A DNA stretch of 64,000 bases from an uncultured Myxococcaceae bacterium (lineage in GTDB: Bacteria > Myxococcota_A > Polyangia > Polyangiales > Ga0077539), in assembly GCA_945952225.1 (NCBI GenBank), contig CAMFHP010000010.1, positions 50,564 to 114,563 of the forward strand, in the 5' to 3' direction. Positions 36,673 to 43,388 of this stretch are shown in pieces (positions within the stretch are counted from its first letter, which is position 1; each line of letters starts with the position of its first letter). Under the pieces are notes generated by a model. It saw nothing but the letters and a program-made list of their open reading frames with translations. It had not been told where the DNA came from and searched no databases. A program made the translations under genes and the position numbers.

Positions 36673-37236
36673 TCAGAAGAGCATCATGTCGCCCTCGGAC
36701 GCTGCCGGGGCGGGGGCCACGCTCGGCGCCGCGGTCATCGCGAAGCCGGGCTCGAAGGTGAGGTCGAGGCGCACGTACACCGCCGTGCTGCCGTCTCCGT
36801 CGAAGCGGAGCCAGAGCGAGCTGTTGGCCGCCGACGAGAGCACGCGGAGGTTGCGTCCGATGGTGCTCGTGGGCGTCGCGATCGAGAGCACCACGCCGTG
36901 CGAGAGCAGGCGGTTCTTGAGCCGCCCGAGGAGCATGTTGGTGAACTCGCCGACGGTGTCGCTGAGGGTCTCGATGTTCGACTCGTTCGCGTCGGTGGTG
37001 CCCCACGAGCGCGCCGTGTTGGCGTTCGTGAGCACCAGGAGCGAGCCGCGCACGTGGTCGCTCGTGTACCCGATGCTGCTGGTGAGCAGCTCCTCGTCGG
37101 TCGAGTCGGGGAGGCCCGCGTCGGCGGCGAAGGCCACGGGAACGCCGTAGGCTTCGAAGAGCTCCCCCGTCGCTTCGACGAGGTGAGACCGGATCGCGGG
37201 GATCGGGTCGATGGTGGGCGGGCGGCGAGACGACAT
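36673..37236 (-). CDS. CheX-like protein with C-terminal EGDM-LF tail (paralogue)
   Basis: 187 aa. DTVGEFTNMLLG signature (D-x3-E-x2-N-x3-G) followed by RLKNRLLSHGVVLSIATPT, close to the paralogue at 34556-35128 over about 60 residues. The C-terminus PAASEGDMMLF again ends in an acidic-hydrophobic peptide. ATG at 37236 follows GAGGAGA. It is encoded 26 bases after the membrane CheA-like kinase gene, so these two may act together. Phosphatase activity is predicted from the motif; the tail function is not known. Confidence 0.82.
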   Translation of the reverse strand: MSSRRPPTIDPIPAIRSHLVEATGELFEAYGVPVAFAADAGLPDSTDEELLTSSIGYTSDHVRGSLLVLTNANTARSWGTTDANESNIETLSDTVGEFTNMLLGRLKNRLLSHGVVLSIATPTSTIGRNLRVLSSAANSSLWLRFDGDGSTAVYVRLDLTFEPGFAMTAAPSVAPAPAASEGDMMLF

Positions 37237-37262
37237 GATCACTTCTCCTCGGGGCTGAACGG

Positions 37263-39239
37263 TCACGCTGCGGCGGGCTTGAGCGACTCCAGCGGACGGC
37301 TTGCAGAAACGGGGAACGACATTCGTACGGTGGTTCCGACGCCGGGCGTGGAGTGCACCGACACCTCGCCGCCGAGCGCGCGCGTCGCGTCGAGCAGCGC
37401 GCCCATGCCCACGCCGCGCCCCGACACCTCGGTGACGCTCTCCGCGGTCGACACCGCGTCGGTGAACATGGCCCGCGTGAGCTCGTCGTTCGTGTTGGCG
37501 GGGAGGCCTGCGGCGAGGGCCTTCTCGCGCAGTCGGTTCCAGTTCACGCCGCGTCCATCGTCCTGCACTTCGACCACCACGCCGTGCGCGTCGCTGCGCG
37601 TGCGAAGCCAGATGCGACCGCCCGCGGGCTTGCCGATCTCCTCTCGCTCGTCGGGCGTCTCGATGCCGTGGTCGATCGCGTTGCGGACGGCGTGCACGAA
37701 GGCGCCCCAGAAGCTCCGCCAGCGGCGCGCGTCGAGGCGCACGCCCGAGTCTTCGATCACCACCGTGAGGTCGGGCTTCTGGAGCTTCTCGGCGATGGTG
37801 CGCGCCTGGTCGGCGAACTGCGCGAGGCGCCGCTGCGTGGGCTCCATGCGCCGATCGCGGAGCCACCGGAGGATGGTCACGCTCGCGGCGTTGGTGCGCA
37901 CCAGTTCGAGCAGGGCGGCGTACTGCTCCTCGTCGAACTCCACGGTCGCGGGGCGCCCGAGGAGCCGTTCCGCGTCACGCGACGCGCGCTCCCACTCGTG
38001 ACGGAGCAAGGCGATCTGCGCCGCGTTGGGGGCCTCGCCCGTTCGCACGATGAGGTCTTCGAGCGCGTGGCACTTCGACGCGATGGTGGCCAGGCCGAAG
38101 AGCGACGCGTTGCCCTTGAGCGTGTGCAGGTTGCGCTGCAGCACGGCCATCGGCGTCGACGCGTGGTCGAGGGTCTTGAGCAGCTCGGCGGCCTCTTCGA
38201 AGAACGACGTCACGCCGTTGCGGTCGACGAGGGCGCGTTCGAGCACGACCATCGTCTCGCGGTGCTCGGCCTCGACCTGCGCGCGGGCGACCTCGTCGCT
38301 CACGTCGGTCATCACCACGAGGAAGCGCTCGTACGGCTCGCTCGCGCCGATGGGGCGGTACTCCACGCGGTAGTGCGCGCCGTCGGCTTCGAACTCCCGG
38401 GGCATCTGATCGAGGGTGAGCTCGATGGGCATGAAGCCCGCGACGACCTCGTCCCACGCGAGCTTCGAGCGCTCGGCGAACGAGGGCGCGCGCGTCGCGA
38501 GGCACTCGAACCACGTCGATCCCGCGGTCACCGTCGGGAACCATCGCTCGAAGGCCGCGGAGCGCTCGGGCGAGAGCGTCCCGTCGGCGGTGATGGTGAC
38601 GAAGCCCTGGGTCACCGCGTCGAGCACGCGGCGCATGTCGGCGTTGCGCGCGGTCACTTCGGCGGTGCGCGCCGTCACGATGCGCTCCAGGCCGATCACG
38701 TTGTCGAAGAAGCTCCGCGCGACGAAGCACGCCGCCACCGACTCGATGACGACGAAGAGCGCGTGCACCGCGACGACCCACCAGGCCGCCTGGTAGTTGA
38801 ACACGCTGCGCGGCGCGGCGACGTAGACCACCGCGTGGTGCGCGGCCACCGTGGCGGCGGCGACGAGCACCACCATCGGGTTCGCGAACACCGCGAGCAG
38901 CGCGATGAGCACGAAGAAGGCGAAGTGCATCTCGATCTGGAGCGGGCCCTGGCCGAAGTGCACGAGCAGGCCGCCGAGCACCATCGAGGTCGCGCCCAGC
39001 ACGATGGAGTGCGTGCGCGGCGAGGGCTGCGTGCGCATCGCGACGACGGGGCCCACGAGCGCGAGCGTGCCGAGGGTGAGTGCGAGGAGCGGGCCCGTTC
39101 CGTTGGCCCACGCGACGAGGGTGGTGACGGCGACGAAGGCCGCGCAGGCGTAGAGACCGATGCGGTTCACGCGTGCGAGGTAGCGACGTTCGAAGTCGCT
39201 GATCTCGGGTGGTAATCGAAGGTAGTCGAGCACAGACAT
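37263..39239 (-). CDS. Membrane CheA-like kinase with HPt and CheA-type ATPase, no CheW domain
   Basis: 658 aa. About six hydrophobic segments lie in residues 25-190 (LYACAAFVAVTTLVAW, LLALTLGTLALVGPVVA and so on), then a helical/PAS-like stretch to about 390. An HPt module has LQRNLHTLKGNASLFG with the phospho-His. The ATPase has HAVRNAIDHGIETPDE, DDGRGVN and SGRGVGMGAL, the N, G1 and G2 boxes in CheA-specific spelling. There is no CheA dimerisation helix pair of normal length, no P2 and no CheW domain, so it does not couple to receptors in the usual way. Start at MSVLDYLRLPPE, six bases after the thioredoxin-like stop. It may feed phosphate to the CheY at 36258. Confidence 0.85.
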   Translation of the reverse strand: MSVLDYLRLPPEISDFERRYLARVNRIGLYACAAFVAVTTLVAWANGTGPLLALTLGTLALVGPVVAMRTQPSPRTHSIVLGATSMVLGGLLVHFGQGPLQIEMHFAFFVLIALLAVFANPMVVLVAAATVAAHHAVVYVAAPRSVFNYQAAWWVVAVHALFVVIESVAACFVARSFFDNVIGLERIVTARTAEVTARNADMRRVLDAVTQGFVTITADGTLSPERSAAFERWFPTVTAGSTWFECLATRAPSFAERSKLAWDEVVAGFMPIELTLDQMPREFEADGAHYRVEYRPIGASEPYERFLVVMTDVSDEVARAQVEAEHRETMVVLERALVDRNGVTSFFEEAAELLKTLDHASTPMAVLQRNLHTLKGNASLFGLATIASKCHALEDLIVRTGEAPNAAQIALLRHEWERASRDAERLLGRPATVEFDEEQYAALLELVRTNAASVTILRWLRDRRMEPTQRRLAQFADQARTIAEKLQKPDLTVVIEDSGVRLDARRWRSFWGAFVHAVRNAIDHGIETPDEREEIGKPAGGRIWLRTRSDAHGVVVEVQDDGRGVNWNRLREKALAAGLPANTNDELTRAMFTDAVSTAESVTEVSGRGVGMGALLDATRALGGEVSVHSTPGVGTTVRMSFPVSASRPLESLKPAAA

Positions 39240-39244
39240 CGCGT

Positions 39245-39874
39245 TCACCAGTCGGCGAAGAAGGCGCGCACCCGATCGCGCGGCGAAGAGGTCGCCGCGG
39301 CGGTGGAGCACCCGTAGAGTGGAAGTGGTGTGAGGTGGCGCCCGCGTGCGGCCGCGGTGAGAACGTCGACGTCGCGGGGATCGGGGCCCTGCTTGCGGTC
39401 GGTGTAGCCGCCGACGTAGGTCGTCGCGCCCACGGCGTCGAAGGCCACGAGCACCGGCACCGCGCGCACGCCCCACGCCGTGAGCGCCTCGCGGGTGACC
39501 GCGCGCACGTCGTAGCCCGCGCGTCGGAGCGCGTCGGGCGGAGGAGCGTTGCCCGTCCACAGGACGACCTCGCGCCAGCCCTGGAGCGGCGCGCGCGCGG
39601 CGAGGTGCGCGGCGATGCGGCGCGAGCAGAGGCACGTCGACGAGAGCGCGTGCACCGCGAGGCGTTGCGCGGCCGTGGGCGGCGCGTTGGCGGCCCACAG
39701 CGCGTGGAGACTGTCACCGTTCGAGGGCGCGACGAAGGGCAGCGTGTGACGCACGAGGAGTGAGGCGCTCACCGCCGTCGTGGCCGCGAACCACACGGCC
39801 AGCGCCGCGACGCCCGCGCGACGGCGCGCGTGCGAAGAGGCAGTGATCGGGTGGAGCGAGAGCGCGGTGGACAT
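39245..39874 (-). CDS. Membrane-anchored thioredoxin-like protein with CxC motif
   Basis: 209 aa. One N-terminal membrane helix (AGVAALAVWFAATTAVSASLL, about 20-41) is followed by an extracytoplasmic domain. ALSSTCLCSRRIAAHL contains a CxC, the position of the active site in thioredoxin-fold proteins, and GVRAVPVLVAFD has the cis-Pro loop, where a Val precedes Pro. It ends CSTAAATSSPRDRVRAFFADW. Not a standard thioredoxin (no WCxxC). Proposed redox sensor or electron donor for the kinase encoded six bases downstream. Nothing was recognised by name with certainty. First gene of the che cluster, preceded by the promoter at 39939-39968. Confidence 0.65.
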   Translation of the reverse strand: MSTALSLHPITASSHARRRAGVAALAVWFAATTAVSASLLVRHTLPFVAPSNGDSLHALWAANAPPTAAQRLAVHALSSTCLCSRRIAAHLAARAPLQGWREVVLWTGNAPPPDALRRAGYDVRAVTREALTAWGVRAVPVLVAFDAVGATTYVGGYTDRKQGPDPRDVDVLTAAARGRHLTPLPLYGCSTAAATSSPRDRVRAFFADW

Positions 39875-39911
39875 CGTGGCTGCGAGGAGCCGCAGTGCAG
39901 TCGATGTGCCG

Positions 39912-39925
39912 CGCCGTGCACGGCG
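39912..39925. promoter_or_regulatory. Perfect 14-bp palindrome upstream of che cluster
   Basis: CGCCGTGCACGGCG is fully self-complementary and lies 38 bases upstream of the first cluster gene, near the expected transcription start. It could be an operator. Confidence 0.35.
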
Positions 39926-39938
39926 ACGAATTGCGCGA

Positions 39939-39968
39939 ATTGCCGTGTTTTCAGGGGTGTCGTGTCAA
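39939..39968 (-). promoter_or_regulatory. Candidate sigma-70-type promoter of che cluster
   Basis: On the minus strand TTGACA (39968-39963) is a perfect -35 box, with GGCAAT (39944-39939) at 18 bases as a weak -10. The -35 is one arm-like part of GTCAA-TCGC-TTGAC (39964-39977). Spacing to the first gene start at 39874 fits a leader of about 55 bases. Confidence 0.35.
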
Positions 39969-40079
39969 TCGCTTGACGCTGCGACGGGGCGCGCGGGTGT
40001 TGGGAATGTGACGTGGTGACGGAGCGGACGCGCGGTCGTGCTGCGCCGTGGCTGCACGCGCGCATCGCGGTGTCGCGTG

Positions 40080-41906
40080 TCAGTGCGTTGACGGCGCGAG
40101 GAGCGCGGCGTGCACCGCGTCGGAGAGGCGCGCGGGCGAGAACGGCTTCTGGAGAAACGGCGCGTTCGGGGGGCACTGCGCGGCGTGGTCGTAGCCGCTG
40201 GTGAAGAGCACGCGGAGGCCCGGCGTGCGCGCGCGGAGCTGCGCGGCGAGCGCGACGCCGTCGACGTGCGCGGGCATCACCAGGTCGGTGAGGAGCAGCG
40301 CGGGCGGGGGCGAGAGCTGCGCACACCGCGCGAGCGCCTCGCGGCCCGACGCGGCCTCGTGCACGGTGTAGCCGCAGCGGCGGAGCGTGCGGACGATGTT
40401 GGACCGCACGGCGGCGTCGTCTTCGACGACGAGCACGGCGCCGGTGCCCGCGCGGAGCGCATCGGGGGCAGGGGTGTGCGCGCGCGCGTCGACGTCGAGG
40501 GGCGGGAGGCCGAGGCGGAACGTGGTGCCCGCGCCGGGCTTCGAAGTCACCGCGAGCCAGCCGTGGTGCTGCTTCACGATGCCGTACACCGTGGTGAGGC
40601 CGAGGCCCGTGCCGTGGCCCGCGTCCTTCGTGGTGAAGAAGGGTTCGAGGATGTGCGGCAGCACCGCGGGGTGGATGCCGACGCCCGTGTCGCTCACTTC
40701 GAGCACCACCCACGGGCCCGGCGTCGCGTCGGGAATCTCCGACGCATCGGCCGCGGTGAGCTCGACGAGGGCGGTGCGCACGGTGAGCTGACCTCCGCCG
40801 GGCATCGCGTCGCGGGCGTTGACCGAGAGGTTCATGAGCGCCTGTTCGAGGAGCCCCGCGTCGCCGTGCACCGTCGGGAGCGGGTCGGCGCAGCAGACCT
40901 CGAACGACACGTCTTCGCCCACGATGCGCCGGAGCATGCGCGCGAGGTTGGTCACCACGAGGTTGAGGTCCGTGGCGCGAGGTCGGATGGTCTGCTTGCG
41001 ACTGAACAGCAGGAGCTGCCGCGTGAGGCCCGACGCGCGCTCGGCGGCTTCGAGAATCTGCGAGGTGTTCTCGTGCACCTCGGACTCGTCGAGGCCCGGG
41101 AGCTTCAACAGCGACGCGCTGCCGAGAATCACCGTGAGCAGGTTGTTGAAATCGTGTGCGATGCCCCCGGCGAGCGTGCCGATGGCCTCCATCTTCTGCG
41201 CCTGGAGGAACTGCGCTTCGAGCCGCTTGCGGTCGGTGATGTCGTACGCGAACGCGAGGCAGCGCTCGTCGTCGAGGCGCACCGCGCGGAGGTGCATCCA
41301 CGCGGGCGTTCCGTCGGCGCGCACGACGGAGACCTCGCCCTCGCAGCGCCCGCGCTCCACGAAGGCCGCGTGGCGCATGCGCGCGTCGGCGAGGTCGTGC
41401 GCGGCCACGTAGTCGAACACCGCGCGCTGCGAGAGCACCTCGGCCCGCTCGCGGAGCATCGCGATCCCCATGGGGTTCGCGTCGAGAAAGCGCCCCGCGT
41501 CGTCGACGACGAACATCCCGATGGGCGCGTGGGCGACGTACTCGCGCGTGCGCGCCGCTTCCTCCTGCTGCGCCGCTTCGGCCTCCCTGCGGCGCGAGAC
41601 CTCGCGCTGCCAACGCGCGAGCGAACGCCGTAACACCCCGTAGAGAAGCGCCGCCGTCGTGAGCACGAACGCCCATCCCTTGAACACCGAGAGCCGCGCG
41701 AAGCGCTCGGGCGTGCGGGCGAAGGCCATGAGCACCGCGTCCGACGAGAGGATCCAGATTCCCCCGAAGAGGGCGTACAAGAGGGCCGTGCGCAGGGCGA
41801 GCCGCGAGGCCTCGCCCGCCGTGTGTTCCGACGCTTCCACGGCGGGCGGCGGGTGCACGGCATATGCCCCCGGATCGTGTCGATACGCAGTACCCCCAAT
41901 CTTCAT
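40080..41906 (-). CDS. Hybrid sensor histidine kinase (PAS, HisKA, HATPase, receiver)
   Basis: 608 aa from the ATG at 41906. Two hydrophobic segments (about 38-60 and 75-95) anchor it. A PAS domain with YVAHAPIGMFVVDDAGRFLDANP follows. The H-box IAHDFNNLLTVILG and ATPase boxes NLSVNARDAMPGGG and VSDTGVGIHPAVLPHILEPFF are intact, as is HGTGLGLTTVYGIV. The C-terminal receiver has VVEDDAAV, LLLTDLVMPAH and FLQKPF. Class: BaeS/NtrB-like HisKA kinase with its own receiver. It is on the same strand as the che cluster but separated by 205 bases with a promoter-like site, and is divergent from the pseudokinase gene. No response regulator with an output domain is adjacent. Confidence 0.93.
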   Translation of the reverse strand: MKIGGTAYRHDPGAYAVHPPPAVEASEHTAGEASRLALRTALLYALFGGIWILSSDAVLMAFARTPERFARLSVFKGWAFVLTTAALLYGVLRRSLARWQREVSRRREAEAAQQEEAARTREYVAHAPIGMFVVDDAGRFLDANPMGIAMLRERAEVLSQRAVFDYVAAHDLADARMRHAAFVERGRCEGEVSVVRADGTPAWMHLRAVRLDDERCLAFAYDITDRKRLEAQFLQAQKMEAIGTLAGGIAHDFNNLLTVILGSASLLKLPGLDESEVHENTSQILEAAERASGLTRQLLLFSRKQTIRPRATDLNLVVTNLARMLRRIVGEDVSFEVCCADPLPTVHGDAGLLEQALMNLSVNARDAMPGGGQLTVRTALVELTAADASEIPDATPGPWVVLEVSDTGVGIHPAVLPHILEPFFTTKDAGHGTGLGLTTVYGIVKQHHGWLAVTSKPGAGTTFRLGLPPLDVDARAHTPAPDALRAGTGAVLVVEDDAAVRSNIVRTLRRCGYTVHEAASGREALARCAQLSPPPALLLTDLVMPAHVDGVALAAQLRARTPGLRVLFTSGYDHAAQCPPNAPFLQKPFSPARLSDAVHAALLAPSTH

Positions 41907-42120
41907 GGCGTCGGCCCCGCGCTCCCCCTCGGGCCGACCCGAAGGTATCGCACCTGCGAGGGCACGGGATGCACGAAAGCGCGCCCGGTGCGTGGTTCGC
42001 GGTCCATCAGTGCGCGCCTCGCGGCGCCCTGTGACCTCGCGGGAGCGCAAGAAGCGCGCATTGCGCTTGTGACGTTGTGTGCCGTTGGTCTACCAGCCGC
42101 GGCAGGAGCGAAGGTACCCG

Positions 42121-43338
42121 ATGAGCGCCCACCCCGACGCCCGTGTGCTCGACGTCTACGACCCTGGCGCCTTCGTTCGCGCCCGTGACTCGTTCGTGCT
42201 CCGCGCCGCGCGCGACCACCGCGACGGACGCGTCGTCACGCTCCTCGTCCCCGGCGTGCGCGCCGACCGCACGCGCTTCGCGGCCATCGTGCGGGCCGTG
42301 GCCGAAGCCCACGCCGAGCTCTCGCACCCGCGCATCCCCCGCGTGCTCGCGTGGAGCGACGACCTCCGCGCGCCGGGCCTCGCGTTCGACTGCGCCGCGC
42401 GCTTCGACGGCCTCGCGCTCGCCGAGCGCCTCCACGCCGGGCCGCCCGTTCCCTACGCCGCGGCCGACGGGTTTCTCGCGAGCCTCCGCGAGGCGATGGA
42501 GGCCTCGCACGTCTGCACCGACCCCACCACGGGCGGGCCCCGATGCATGGGGCGACTCTCGCTCGCCAACGTGCTCTTCGACGTCGACGGCATGTGGCAC
42601 CTCGTGGGCTTCGGTCGAAACTTTCCCATCGAAGACGAGCACGGCCGCGTTGACGCGTCGGTGCCCTCGTTCGCGGCGCCCGAGCTCGCCGTCGGCGCGT
42701 CGGCCTCTCCCGTGGGCGACTTCGTGGCGATGCGACTCATGATGCAGTCGCTGCTCGCCTACGTCGACGGACCGGCGGCGATCCTGCGCATCCTCCGCGG
42801 CGAGCTCGGCCCCGACGATGGCCCGCTGCTCGAAGCGCTCATGTGGTTCGAGCACGAGGTGATGGTGCAGATGCCGCCGCGTCGTCCCTCGATGCGCGAG
42901 ATCGTGGCGATGTCCGACCGCGTGCGCGACATCCTGGGCATCCAGCGCGCGCCCGAGGTGTTCGCCGCGTACGTGCGCGACGCCTACGCCTCGTGGGCCG
43001 CCGCCGCGCGCCCCCGCCTGCGCGTCTCGCCCGACGGCGCGTGCGTGCGCCTCCCCGATGGCTCCGAGCGACGCTTCACCGGCGCCTCGCGTCGCATCGT
43101 GACCGCCCTCGTCGAAGCCCACGCGCGCGGTCCCGACTGCGCCCTCACCGTGTGGGATCTCATCGCCGCAGGCTGGCCCGACGAGCGCGTGCGCGCCGAG
43201 TCCGCGACGAACCGCGCGTACGTGACCGTGAACCGCATCCGCGCCGCGGGGCTCCAGTCGTTCATCGAGCGCGTCGACGCCGGGTACCGCCTCGCCCCGG
43301 CCCTCATGGTCGATCCCCTCGACGAAGCACAACCCTAG
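42121..43338 (+). CDS. Pseudokinase fused to C-terminal winged-helix domain
   Basis: 405 aa. Residues about 10-285 follow a Ser/Thr kinase fold but lack every catalytic residue. The VAIK Lys region reads VVTLLVPGV. The HRD-equivalent GRLSLANVLFD has Arg where the catalytic Asp should be. DFG reads GFG (HLVGFGRN). An APE survives (FAAPELAVG). Residues about 305-405 look like a transcriptional regulator winged helix of the OmpR type: RRFTGASRRIVTALVEA, then TNRAYVTVNRIRAAGL and a GYRLAP end. So it may be a DNA-binding regulator that senses a partner through a dead kinase. ATG at 42121; a longer frame upstream is possible. Divergent from the hybrid kinase gene. Confidence 0.78.
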   Translation: MSAHPDARVLDVYDPGAFVRARDSFVLRAARDHRDGRVVTLLVPGVRADRTRFAAIVRAVAEAHAELSHPRIPRVLAWSDDLRAPGLAFDCAARFDGLALAERLHAGPPVPYAAADGFLASLREAMEASHVCTDPTTGGPRCMGRLSLANVLFDVDGMWHLVGFGRNFPIEDEHGRVDASVPSFAAPELAVGASASPVGDFVAMRLMMQSLLAYVDGPAAILRILRGELGPDDGPLLEALMWFEHEVMVQMPPRRPSMREIVAMSDRVRDILGIQRAPEVFAAYVRDAYASWAAAARPRLRVSPDGACVRLPDGSERRFTGASRRIVTALVEAHARGPDCALTVWDLIAAGWPDERVRAESATNRAYVTVNRIRAAGLQSFIERVDAGYRLAPALMVDPLDEAQP

Positions 43339-43388
43339 ACCCTGCGGGTCGCGTTCCGCACTGCGATCGGATAGGGTCCGCGGCCGTC

